The notes under the pieces were generated by a model, which had not been told where the DNA came from, did no database searches, and saw nothing but the letters and a program-made list of their open reading frames with translations. Shown here piece by piece: positions 1 to 12,143 of a DNA stretch of 64,000 nt. Within the stretch, counting starts at the first letter, position 1. Every line of letters starts with the position of its first letter. The DNA is from Strigamia acuminata (Eukaryota > Arthropoda > Chilopoda > Geophilomorpha > Linotaeniidae). Where the stretch lies: positions 10,850,001 to 10,914,000 of the forward strand of contig OX442319.1 in the NCBI GenBank assembly GCA_949358305.1. The letters are read 5' to 3'. The translations under genes were made by a program, and so were the position numbers.

Positions 1-694
1 TGACTCGTTTTTGACTCGTTTTTGGCGGTTTGTTAACTATAAATCATTGGTTTAGAGTGGGAGGTCTGGTTTGGTGGTTTTGTAACGTGTTGTGGGCTGT
101 TGGGGGGTTTGTGAGATTCGCGCGTTAATTGGAATATTTGCTCCCAAAGAAACTGTGTCAAAATAATCCTCAGTTGGGCGCAATTAATTCTGCAGGTAAA
201 GTCTATTCAGAAGAACAATTCTCGTAAAGCTCTATTTAAAGGAACTGGAGTAATGAAATTTAATTTATTCTTTTTTTTTTATTTTGAGGTTTGTTTTTTG
301 TGTGGGGAAAAGAAATAATAAAGGGCGATAAGTGATGGAGTTTTTGTTGGTTTGGGGAGTCGGCGGAGTGTGAAATTAAAATCTGATTAAATGAGTTAAT
401 TTAATTTGGAGTTTAAGAAAAGTCAAAATTTGTTGTTGGGTAAAGCTTAGAAATTGTAGAAAATTAGATTTGAAAAAGTTGGATAAAGTGTAAAAGGCGT
501 GTTAAAATAGTTTATAAAGAGTTAAAGGCAATTGAAGTTGTGGAAACTAGTTTAAAGTCAAACTGTGCCAAAAACCAAAAACAACAAGAACGTTTTTTTT
601 TTGTGTGTTTATATGGTCGATTGTGGTTTTTAAAACTGAATTGTAAATGGCTTCGCCCAACTCGTTTGGATCGAGAAACTTGTTAATTCATGTG
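1..694. other. AT-rich non-coding stretch
   Basis: No gene recognised. T-rich sequence with a few G-rich words (a TTGTTAACTATAAAT-like word near 30) that recall the dispersed repeat at 8637 and 57444. No reading frame here resembles a known family. Confidence 0.4.
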
Positions 695-1060
695 GGAATA
701 CTTAATTTGCATTTTAAAAGTTACTTTTTGCACCTAAAAGTGCCTTTTTGCATCTAAAAAGTGCATATTTGCGTATAAAAAGTGCATATTTGCACCTGAA
801 GCGTCGTTTTGCATCTAAAAAGTGAATTTTAGCTTCTAAAAGTGCATATTTGCATCTAAAGCGTCGTTTTGCATCTAAAAAGTAAATTTTAGCTTCTAAA
901 AGTGCATTTTTAGGTCTAAAAAGTGCATTTTTAGGTCTAAAAAGTGCATTTCTGAATATAAAAGTGCATTTTCAAGTAGTGCATTTTTACAAAGTGCATT
1001 TTTACAACTAAAAAAAGCATTTTTGCGTCTAAAAAGTGCATTTTTAAAATTCTTTGCAAC
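695..1060. repeat. Degenerate AT-rich minisatellite
   Basis: Irregular tandem units of roughly 19-22 bp built on 'AAAAAGTGCATTTTTAG', with variants (GCATCTAAAAAGTG, GGTCTAAAAAGTGC). The motif AAAATGCA/AAAGTGCA recurs in the minisatellites at 5335 and 55312. Confidence 0.8.
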
Positions 1061-2731
1061 AAAAACACTTGTTATTTGTCGGTTAGTAAAGAAACATCCT
1101 TACAAAAATCCAAACACAATCAAAAATAAAATTTCTCACACGAATTTCTGCAGTTTTAGGAAAACTCCCAAACCGAATCACGAATTATGAAAATTAATTT
1201 TCATCTTCCCACAATTTTCAATTTACTCTATCCTTAAAACACCATATAGACAACCTTGATCATAAAGCCAAACAACCTCCAAGGACACTCCGTCGATAAC
1301 TTTTTTTTGTATTTTTTATTCCCGTCGTTTTGAATTTGCTCAAAATGGATTTCACGCGCATGAGCGCCTGCGCGATTAACTTGCCATAATGCCATCACGT
1401 AACAACCACGGATGATCCGCAAGGTCACGATCAGTTCCCACAGGCCTTGACCAACCAAGGCCCAACATCTGCCGGATTCAATGTGAAATTTCACTCGAGA
1501 TATACATCTTTATCCCAAGAAACCATTTCATAATGACCATAAGTGCTGCAATTGAACAACTAAAAAAAAAAAAATTTCAAATTTTTTTTTTAAAAAAAAT
1601 ATAATATAAAATTCCTGTGACGTGAGACCTGATGGGCCCAACAACTCCTTTTACAGCAATGCCAACGCAAGACCTCGTGCTTACATTTGGTCATGCCGAT
1701 GGGAAGTGCAACCTACACAATCAAACTGTGTGCACATGGAGAGAAATGAACTGCAGAGTAAATAGAAAAAATATTCCAAATAGGGAAATAAATATTAATT
1801 TACACAGCAAAAAATAAATATGTTGTGTAAATTCATTCATATTATGTCAGTTTAATGTTGTGGTTACTCAGAGTGGTCAAATTTGAATTGCAGTTTTGGT
1901 GATTAGCATTTCATTAATATTGCAAGGAAATGATATCAATATTTGTACAACATTGAAACAAGATGTTGCGTGATATAGAGTATTAATTAACTTATGAAAT
2001 AATAGCGCTTGGGTTGTTATTATTAAATTTTTAATTTAATTTATCTGACACTGATCCATTTTAAAATAAATCATGTAATTTGATTTTGCCTTCACATAGC
2101 CACAAGCAGCACAGTGAAGCCTACCTTTTCATTTTTGCAGTAGAGTTAAAATACTTAAAATACTTAAAATACTCAAAAATAGCTTTAATTACATGTTTGA
2201 AGAGATTGAATTAGTAGACAACTAGAAAGCGTATTGCACAAGATTCTTTTGGCCTAGGATTTACAAAGACGTAAGAAATTAAGTTCTTTCGTGTCCAGAC
2301 AGCGCAAGATCGAAGACTTTCCTCACAATACCAAAATCGCAAAGAACCATTTGACGGCCCAGCAGAACAAAAATCTTACAAACGGAAAATAAAGAAAGGA
2401 CGTGATTAATCCATAGAAATATAAAGTTTCAGCAGAATATCAAATTCCTTTCACCTGACATTCCAACCTGGGTCATTTTTGACCAATTCCAACACATCAA
2501 TTGATCCACAATCAATTTATTACTTAAATTAGATCAATATATCACAGAAAATAAAATATACATTGAAGAAATAAATAAAAATTCTTTTTGGAGTCATAAA
2601 CTCACATATTTACTTGTTTCAAAGACGGAAATGTTTACGATTTTGCTTAGATCCAGTTTATTTATGCTCAATTCAGTTCTTTCACCTAAGTTTTAATTTT
2701 AAAATTTATATTTTTTTCTGTTTTTTTATAG
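1061..2731. other. Non-coding, presumed 5' flank or intron of the ZP gene
   Basis: No convincing exon. The exon starting at 2732 follows a splice acceptor, so an upstream exon carrying the signal peptide should exist. I could not identify it here and it may lie before the window. A short GC-richer patch near 1350-1380 (GCGCATGAGCGCCTGCGCG) is NRF-1-like. Confidence 0.35.
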
Positions 2732-5700
2732 ATGAGTTTTCTCATCAGCGTTGCATCAGATCCAAATCATCTTTTCTCAGGTAAATTCATTTTTTTTTCT
2801 TCCTTCCTTCACATTTTTCCTTCATTAGTTATTCGATCCAAACTTTCCAAAAAAGTACATTGAAGGTCATTCACCACCATCGAGTGTGAAGTTGTTTGGG
2901 TGACTGACCGGATGAATTGTTTTTTCTTCTATTCCTCTCAAGGCGAAAAGTGGTCAAAAGACTTTCAATGTCACTCCCACACATACATAAAACATATTTT
3001 TATTATATATCCTTAAAAAAAATTTATTGCATAATTCCGACTTAATAAATTCACTTTTTCTTCCAAACCAATAATTTTTTTTCCCACTTAAATACCAAGG
3101 AAGTCTTTTTGTCTTTTTTTTTCTCTTTCATTGTCTGCCTTTGACCTTACGAAAAACTTCATTATTTCCGACGAATTTACTCACGGAGAGATTGTATTTA
3201 TTATTGCTCACAAGGAAGTAAAAACAATTCATTTTTGGAATAAATTTTTGAGTCGAGTGAGAAAAACTTTCTCTTTTTTCCCGTCGAAACGTTCCACGTG
3301 CAGCGCATGTTTAGGGGCATTTACCTTGAAAGATTCATAATCGCTTGTGAATCATCTTTCGACGTCCTTATCGCAACACGAAAGCAGGAGATTTGCAAGA
3401 GAAATCTTAACATCTTCTAAGAAACGAAGGGTGAGTGAACAATTCGCGCATGGACTCACAGAATGAATAAAAAAGAAAGAAAGAAAAGAATTTTACACGA
3501 CCTTGAAAATGTATTAAACAAATAAAATCCAAATAACTTAATAAATAAAAGAATTCACACTGTTTGGGAATACAGGAATGAGAACCCAAAATCTTCGGAA
3601 ACTTTTCGATGCCCAACGTTCGATAAAACCAACGTCTACTGGTAATTTTGTAACTAAAATCCGATCACGACCAACCAATGGGAGTATTTCAAGTACTTTT
3701 AGGAATAGAGTTTAGTCTGATAAATCATTAAACTCCGATGGTACGCCATAGGAGCTGCTGAGAATCATGGAGTCCAAACGCCCCAGCTGGCCGCCGCTAG
3801 TCCATCGGAACTGCGGCAATAAAGACTATTTAATCCCAAACTGCGTGTTCTTTGTGTTTGTATTTACATCGTGAATGGTGTCCAAACACCCCATGGTCCT
3901 CCCCTGGCGATCATGCCACTCACATATTTTAGTATCGGTAGTTTACCGATTTTCCGGAGTGTCGGCCTTTTTGGTACCGAGAACCGTGAAGTCCAAAACC
4001 ACGGAAAAAAGAAACCCTCGCAGTATGGAAATTAAATTATTGTTTTTGACAACTTTATTGCCATCTGAGGACTGCAAGGTGCTCTGGTTTACCTCCTGCC
4101 ATAACTTGTTTTGGATTAAGGACAAATATTTCTTTTTCAGACTTGAAATCGATTGTTTTGTTAATTTAAAAAAAAAAAACCAAATGTTTATTAATTCCCT
4201 ATAAATTGTCGTTTCAAATTGAAATTCCACATTAGTTTCTTTTCTAATTTTGCAATCTAAGCAGCAACAACCTTGCTACATGTTCTTAATCATATAATCC
4301 TATTAACATTACAAAATATCAACAACTTTATACCTATTTACTTACTATATGAGTTTCTCATGGTTGCTAATTTGTATCAAAAATGCTGTTTAACTCAAGC
4401 ACCAACATTGCACACAGGGACACCCAGTTGAAATCTCAAAAGAAACCATTTTAGGAATCATTACCAATGAGTATTTCCAGTATTACTCTTTGGAAAGTGG
4501 ATGACTGGTACAAATCTAGCTAATAACTAAATCTAGACTTTGAGATTCAAAAGATAATTGCAATATGGAATTGAATGGAACATTTAGATCAAACATACAG
4601 ATTTGTGTGGACAATTATGGATTTAATTGACTATCAACTCAATTTTTAAACAAGAATGGGTCGTATTTTATACAATAAAAATTAACTATCACCATTTATC
4701 TCTCAAAAACCAGTTGGACCAGTCTCTGTATTGATTTCATTTAATTTTTGTGTTTTATTTAGATCAATCGTCAATATCAGATGTGCAGGTGGCGTGCAAT
4801 AGTGACAGCATTCAGATAACTCTTCTAGCATCTTCTGAATTCAATGGGTTGATATATCCAAGAGGTTTACCACGCAATTCCACCTGCATGACTGAATACA
4901 CAGATGCTACGGGAGAGCTGAAATACCTCATGCCGCTTCATTCGTGCAACACCATGAGCACCGATGTGGTACGTTGCTATTGAAATTTTTTTTAATTTGA
5001 TTATTCCAGGCGTAGCATTTAAAGAAATTGCTATCAGAATTGCAACTAGGTTTATTTGATCTGTTATGTATAAAGGTCAAGGTAAGGTCGGGTCGAATCT
5101 TGAGTAGGAATGTTCAATTCTTCCCACATACGAAGAATTTCGTTTCTTTGAGTCATTAAGTATGCACGGAAATCTTGTGGTCGCTCAACCCTAGCTATGT
5201 TTTTATCAAATAGGTGTTATTAGTATATGCAGTATGCACACAATTAGCCGGAACAGTTTCAATAAAAGTGTTACACAATAGATGAGAAACAATATAAAAA
5301 TAAAGGGTTAAAATTTTTGTTTTTTACTTTATGGATGCTTTGAATGTACAAAAATGTCTTTTAGGTCTAAAATGGCACATTTGGAAATTGCACATGTGGG
5401 AAAATGCAATGTTTATGTCTAAAATGGCACATTTATATCGGAAAATAGACTTTTTATGTCTAAAATGGCATATTAGTCTGAAAAATGGCACATTTCTGGA
5501 AGAATGGCATATTTACAGTATGTTACGGTGTGTAAAAATGCACTTATGTCTAAAATGGCATATCTGTATGGGAAAATGGCATATTTGTATGGAGAAATGG
5601 CATATCTGTATGGAAAAATGGCATATCTGTATCGAAAAATGGCATATCTGTATGGAAAAATGGCATATCTGTATGGAGAAATGGCATATTTGTCTGTAAA

Positions 5701-8700
5701 ATGGCATATTTGTCTGGGAAAATGGAAAATTTGTCTGGGAAATGGAAAATTTGTCTGGGAAAATGCACATTTATGTGGGAAAATCCACTTTTATGTCCAA
5801 AATGGCATATTTACCTGGGAATATGCATTTTTCATGCCTAAAATGGCATATTTATCTGGGAAAATGCATTTTTTATGCCTAAAATGGCATATTTATTTTG
5901 GAAAATGCATTTTTCATGCCTAAAATGGCATATTTATTTTGGAAAATGCATTTTTCATGCCTAAAATGGCAACATAGTATTGGAACATACATATTCTGGG
6001 TCCAAAAAGACACAAAAATGTGGAAAATGTGCATTTCTATACCAAACTACACTCTTTAAGAAAAATGACAGAAATATACATATTAAATAACTGCTTTATT
6101 TAGACACAGCAATAAAAACAAGTTGAACTGCCTCGAACATCCTTACATCTAATTAACCTTTTTTAAACTGTTAAAGTGCGAACTGCACGTGTATATTCGA
6201 AACAACCTTTACATTAAATTCCTCTAATATTAGTAGCGCTTACTGAATCAATAAACAAAAATTAATGTAAATTCTATTCCTAATTCGACACCCACGTGGG
6301 AGGCAACCATGATCAGGCGGATTACAAGATAGAAAGAAATTGGTGTCAAGGTTTAACAGTTGCACTCAAAACTCCTTTTTTTTCCTCCACAGACCGACGG
6401 TATCGAATATTACAACACGGTTGTTGTCCAACCTCATCGACGCCTCGTTACCAACCAAGGACGGGGATATCACATCAGATGTCGCTACCAAACTAAAGAT
6501 AAAACAAGTCTCTCCAACCCAATAGTAAACATCAGGTAAAGAAAACAAGAAAATACAATAAGAAATAAACAGTAAAGAAATAATCAAACATATTTCTTAC
6601 AGTGATTTACCTGCTCTCGTGTCCGATGGCTTATCACAGGAAGTGCCCACTTCCGTTATGAAAATATACATTGGTGACGACAACCTGCAACTTCACCAAG
6701 CCGAAAATGTGAAAATTGGCGACGAATTGCGCATGGTTATCACCATAGACCCTCAAAGTGATGACAATATTTATTTTGTAATTCAACGTGTGTTATAAAA
6801 TCGATTTTTTTAATTTTTTGCAGCGATGTATGGAATGAAAGTGAGCAATTGCTTAGTCAGAGATGGACTCAGTTGGGGCGATCAACAACTCATCAATAAC
6901 TACGGGTAGGGAAGTTTAAAAATTGAAAAGAAAATAGTAAACTAAGTTGTGCTAGTCGGCACTGGCAACATTAAGAAGAGGATCCTCAGCAGCTCCTACG
7001 ACATATTGTCGGAGCTGCATTCTGATTGCAGCCAATCAGGACAGAGGATTAAGCAAGGTCTCTTTGTGGCTTGACCGCCATCTTGGAGACAGTTCAATCT
7101 CCAGTCCCAGGCTGACTGGTGGTGAGAGCTCTACGATGAAGGAGACGATGGCGACTTCGGTCGCAATAAGAGGCGTGATCGCTCTCAAGTTCGAAATGAT
7201 TTTAGGCGACTCGTCAGCGGTTGGACTGGGCTAGGTTCCCGCAAGGCGCAAAACCGCAAGCGCTAGGTGTCTGAAAGTTTGGAAATGTGCGAACCTCATC
7301 CTGTTGCACCCGCGAACACCCCTATTTTATATTAAATTATACTCCCTCTGTCCCAAATTATGGTATACATTTCTCTAAAAAATTCTTGATTATCGTTGGT
7401 TTTGTATATTTCTAAGATATTTTAACTGAATATCCTTTAAAATTAAGTGTGTTTGCTAACCAATGGATTGCATTATGGGTAATTAATTTTATCATTCCGT
7501 ATTGCTGAGTTGCATCTTCTCAAAATGCACTCAAAATTAAGTGACACCTGTTGTGCTTAAAGTAAAGTGAAAATGAATTCAAAGATTGGCTGTTTTTAAA
7601 GAAAAATGACAAAATAGAATAAATTAACTGATAATCAGCGAAATTGTATACAACAGCTCTAGCTGAAACAAAGCATTGTTAGGAATAACGCATTATTAAT
7701 GAAATTTGCAGGCAAATTGAAATTACTCCACTAACTATTTCACGAATTCGGCGAGAAGTTAAAAAACAATACAATGAAGGACATATTCCTGCCAAAAGAT
7801 AAACATAACAATTTATTTTTGACATTGCAATGTTGTATGGAGTCAGGAATGATAGCAAAGAATGGCAACAATTACAAAATTCACAAATTCAGAGCAATCA
7901 TTACAAGTTATTGTTACGGAGTAATATTTATTGTTATTGTTTACTTTTTATTTTTTTATTGTTATTATTTACTCGATATTATTTATTGTTTACTTAATTT
8001 ATTTATAATTTAACTTATTTATATTAATTTTGCATTTTTATAACGATAAAAATCAAATAAAACTTGAAAAGTATACCATAATTTGGGACAAAAATAATAG
8101 TAGAAATGTATACCATAATTTGGGACAGAGGGAGTATTAATTTGATTTATTTATTTCATTCTAGTTGTTCGGTTGATCGCGAATTGATGGGCGAGTTAGA
8201 ATACTCCGCCGACAAAACCATGGCGACCGTTCGATTCCAGGCGCACAAATTTCCTTATACGTCGTCCGTCTATTACCAATGCAATGTCCAACTGTGCCTT
8301 AAACAGTCACCAGACTGTGATGACGTGGTTTGTTGAGCACTCAAGGTTAACTTTCCCTCGATTAATCGCTTTAATCTAAAAATCTAGCCTCCGCTTTGCA
8401 CGTCCGATGGCCGCAATCTTCGAAGAAGGAGATCGGCTCAAGACGATGAAGACATTGCCGAAGACGGCAAGCAACAACAACAGAAAGACTTGAACGTTGC
8501 TGTCTACAGTGGACTTCACGTCAACGATCCTCAAGACGAAGCAATCGAAGGTATAAAACTTTGAGTAGATGTAATCGGCCAAGACTTACCATAGACTTTG
8601 TTACATGGTTAAAAAATGCATTGCAATGTTAAAGTAAACAGTGTGGAAATAAATATTTGGGGGGGTTGTTAACTACAAATGGGGGGGTCAAATAAATAAA

Positions 8701-9107
8701 AATAGTGTGTGAATAATTAGTGTGCAATTAAATAGATTTGGGGGATTTTTCAATTAATTTGGGAGTGTCAATAATTTGATCTCTTTCGTAATGGCCTACA
8801 TATACTTAATTCTGTGACCAACTGCCACCAGTTGGCACTGGCAACATTAAGCAGTTGTTGACGCTTTTTTTCAATTTCAGACATTGAAACGGCAGCGGCA
8901 ACTTCCGAAGATGACAATGCCTTTTGCATATCGGCCAAATTATTTGCCATCATCATTGCCATCATCGGCATAATTCTCATGCTAGCAGTTATCTTATTAG
9001 TCGTTTGCCTCATCCAACGAAGACGAAGGCGCAAAGATTTAAGCACAACGGCAGGCAGTTCCATCTACTCGGGCCCTTACACCAATCACGCATACAGTAA
9101 TTCGTAG
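2732..9107 (+). CDS. ZP-domain type I membrane protein (5' incomplete)
   Basis: Eight exons join in phase: 2732-2780, 4763-4968, 6393-6535, 6603-6757, 6824-6905, 8165-8327, 8388-8550 and 8881-9107, giving 395 visible residues. Exons 2-6 form a zona pellucida domain: an N-terminal half with CNSDSIQITL and a YNTVVVQPH core, then a ZP-C half with paired cysteines (YYQCNVQLC, SPDCDD). Exon 7 holds a dibasic furin-type site (RRRRS) directly after the ZP domain. The last exon holds one transmembrane helix of about 24 residues (KLFAIIIAIIGIILMLAV region), then a basic stop-transfer run and a short cytoplasmic tail. This is the architecture of cuticle/apical-matrix ZP proteins, where cleavage releases the polymerising ZP module. 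The first exon seen starts right after a TATAG acceptor, so a signal-peptide exon is missing. An AATAAA lies near 9967. Family call sure; orthologue not assigned. Confidence 0.88.
5335..5975. repeat. 21-bp-type minisatellite in ZP intron
   Basis: Tandem units 'AAAATGGCATATCTGTATGG', most regular at 5540-5700 and looser on both sides (units with TTTATGTCTAAAATGGCA). It lies in the intron between 4968 and 6393. Long open frames on both strands here are products of the repeat period, not genes. Confidence 0.88.
7342..8134 (+). mobile_element. Stowaway-like Tc1/mariner element with transposase relic
   Basis: Perfect 33-bp terminal inverted repeats (7342-7374 and 8102-8134, starting CTCCCTCTGTCCCAAATTAT) flanked by TA on both sides, the mariner target duplication. 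A third internal copy of the terminus lies near 8071-8091. Inside, frames around 7620-7790 read LTDNQRNCIQQL and TPLTISRIRREVKK, resembling the helix-turn-helix N terminus of mariner transposases, interrupted by stops and with the catalytic part missing. It sits in the ZP intron 6906-8164. The CTCCCTC start is best known from plant Stowaway elements. Confidence 0.88.
8637..8790. repeat. Dispersed repeat, copy 1 of 2
   Basis: About 150 bp closely similar to 57444-57600 (AAATAGTGTGTGAATAATT, GGGGGGTTGTTAACT and a GGGGG-TTTTT block in the same order). Intronic in the ZP gene. No termini recognised; probably a transposable-element fragment. Confidence 0.65.
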
Positions 9108-10904
9108 GAACCATTGCTGTGAATGGTCGACCAAATCTTCTCGGCAAAGTTCTTGTTTTATTTTGTTTAACACTTTGCCACATTCAGTAGCTTTCACTTC
9201 TGTGATTCTTCCACTATTTGTTTTCTATATACGGACTATCTACTACTTAGTCATTGTGCCAACAACTTGAAACCTTCATTGGGCAGTTGTGTTGCTCAAA
9301 CAAGAAAAGAAAAACCAAAACTGCGCATTGGAGTGTAAAAAAATCAATGGAAATAATCAGTGCCAGGTGCATTGAACAAATTAATTTTTTCTTTAAAATA
9401 TTTGCTTTACTAATTTCATTATTCAGCTTTTTTTATTTTGCAAATTAACAATTTCCTTTCTCACTTTAATAGTGCCAAATTTTGTAGTGCACAATTCATC
9501 ATGTTTTATCATTTAAAAGAAAAAAATAATCAAATCATAGTTTAAGTAATTCTCATAATTTGTGTTTTTATGAAAGGTGATGGTTGCTTTGGTTGGTTAT
9601 TTATGTACAATGAAAGAATCTCCTATTTTGGAAAATTGTATATATTATTATTGTTTTAACCTTTTTTTTAATTAATCATACTGAGCAAAAGTTATCCGAA
9701 AACAAGTTACAACTACTAGTCATGTGAATTCTGTCGAAATTAACTTATTTTTTAAACATCTCGAAACTCAGTACAGGATCGACATTGACGTAATGTCATG
9801 GACGAAGCCAACAGCCAACGATGGCAGCTACCCGGTGGAGGATCTAACTCGTCTCATAATTATTTATGGATAACTGACAACGATTAATTAACTATTTTTA
9901 TTCTTTCTTTGATGAATTTGGAAAAACTTAACTGCCAATCAATCAATTCAATAACAAAACGTGTTAATAAAGAAATAAAAATGTGGTTTTGTATAAGTCA
10001 AGAAATATTTCATTTATTTAAACAACACAATTCCTCAAAAAAATTCGACTAAAATTTTACGTCTTCGTGAAAATGGTTTAAATTTTTTTTTTTAATCCAA
10101 TTGTATTGTATTGTTTCGTAAAAATGGATTGTTTTTCTCCTTATCTCCCAATTCCGCCAGCAGAGCGCGGATTATGATTAGAGCACGGATTCGAGACTAC
10201 GCATGTCTCGTGATTATTTTTCATTTCTCTGCGAAGTTCGGTTAATAGCGGACATCGAATGCGAGCTAAAAGACTCGGTTGCGGTTTAAAATTTCTACCG
10301 AATTTCAGAATTTTAAGTGAGAATATAGGTGAAATAATTTCCCAGATATTAATTTTCAGTGTATTAATTTTTATTTTCTTTTTAGAAGCACTAGTTGGTG
10401 TTAGGGCTAAATTTCTCGTCGTAGTGTTACGGTTGAAAATGGCGGCGACATGTAGGTTCTGCTTGTGTTAAATGGCATATTCTGAGTATTATGCACTCTA
10501 ATGAGTGCAACAAATGTCATGATTTTTATTAATTATTTTAAAATCTTTTTAAGTGTCAAGTTAGTATAATTTAATTTTTAATTTTAATTTGGGGGTGTAA
10601 AATCCAACTCTCTACCTCCCCGTGGTCACCCCTGGGAAAGCTTGTTGGTTTCGTGCCAAAGCCTAGCTAAAAGAGAGCTCTGGTGTTCAGATATCAAAAT
10701 TTGAGTCAATTCTACTCTGATTCTGAATGATTGATGTATTGTAAGACTGCAATCCACTGTACGAGTGCAGCATTTACAAAAATATTTTTGATTTACATTA
10801 ATTTATGATGTAATCTCAAGGAGTGTATTCCTTTACGGTTTCATTCAATTTGAGCAAAAGAATTGTATGGGTGGACGGCCACCACATGGGAAATAAAAAT
10901 CAAT
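9108..10904. other. ZP 3' UTR and intergenic
   Basis: The 3' UTR probably runs to the AATAAA around 9967. Beyond that the DNA is AT-rich with no convincing exon. A 70-codon frame at 10259-10471 has no recognisable family and no splice support. Confidence 0.4.
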
Positions 10905-11085
10905 CTCTTTTCTGATGCAGTTGCAATCATGGTTCCAGTAGAATTGAAAGCCATTGCAGCTTGCTTGCTCTCGTGAGCTGATATTGTTGTTAGTGGTTGC
11001 TACAAACCAAGAAATCCAAATATAAATATCAAAAATCTCTAAATTTCAAACTATTTTGTTTGCCTAAGCCAAGGAGTGTTATACG
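10905..11085 (-). pseudogene. WIPI/Atg18 exon relic
   Basis: On the minus strand this is a decayed copy of the WIPI-B exon at 15497-15589 and the adjacent intron and end of the 15652-15846 exon. Words such as TCTCGTGAGCTGATATTGTT, GATGCAGTTGC and ATCATGGTTCCAGTAGA align in order. No open frame survives. It shows the WIPI array once extended further left. Confidence 0.8.
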
Positions 11086-12143
11086 AAAACAAATTATTGT
11101 TCTTGTATTGGCTTTGAATATTAAAATCCTAATTAATATACATGGTGAAGTGGTATACCCAATGTCAGGAAGAACACCTAATAGTGTTTTGTGGAAAACA
11201 TTATTCAGTTGTGTAGTAATATCCATGTAATTTGTGTTGATTGTTTAAGCAGGAGCCAGGAGTGTTATTTCATTTCCGCATCGGCAGCAGGTGCGGTCCG
11301 AGAGAAATCTCTTTCCAATAGTACTCTTGAAATTCTGATCTTTCGATTACTAAGTCACAAGTACAAGTCCTGATTCAAAACATGATCAATGATAGAGGGA
11401 ACTCTTCATTTTACTGAAAGAATGACTAAAATAAAATGAATAGAATTATTGCTTGGTTTATCAGAGTGGTGAAATACTGTATAAGAAACTAAGATTTAAA
11501 AAAAAGACTAAAAATGATCAGCAATCTATAGTTTGCGACAACATAAGTGCATCCTATTTTTTCAGCATTTCTCTGCAATGTGCGCTTGTAGAAAGTTTAA
11601 ACTTGTATCAAAACTCAATAGTGCGAAATTGTGACACTAAATCCACACACTTCCGGGAAATACAGTATTCATTGGTTGTTTTAGTGGTGTGTTTAGTTGT
11701 TAGTCGAACCATGAACCATGAATTACTGTGCACGATTCGTTCTCATCAGTTTCGAAAAAAATTTAAAAGTAGCTAAGGTCAAAGTTTAGGGCTACTAAAC
11801 CTAGAATTGAAAGAAGTTAGCACCCAAATTTTTATAGTGTTATAAAATGGTTCAATAGGAAGAAATTTATCTAAAAAGTAATCTGTGAGAAGCTTTATTT
11901 TTTTTATCGTAAACAGGTTTTAAAATAACACCTGTTTCATAAGTTTAGAAAACGTTCATTTAAAAAATAAACTTCAAATATCGTTTTCAATGTCAAATAT
12001 ATACAAGCTATTATATAGGGCGATTTTTGGATAAAAATCAGTTTCTTCGCCGGAGTTTTATTACGAAAAGTGCTCCGGCAGGTACCGGTATAGGAATCCC
12101 TTTCTGAACCAGTTTTGTCCTGACTGGTTTGAGCAATGTAGAT
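11086..12143. other. Intergenic, nothing recognised
   Basis: AT-rich sequence between the WIPI relic and the stop codon of WIPI-A. Small frames (11191-11373, 11453-11776) show no domain and no splice context. Confidence 0.4.

Noticed and set aside
3131-4230. Short ORFs on both strands (69-109 codons)
   Set aside because: Lie in the first visible ZP intron, without domain, splice or composition support.
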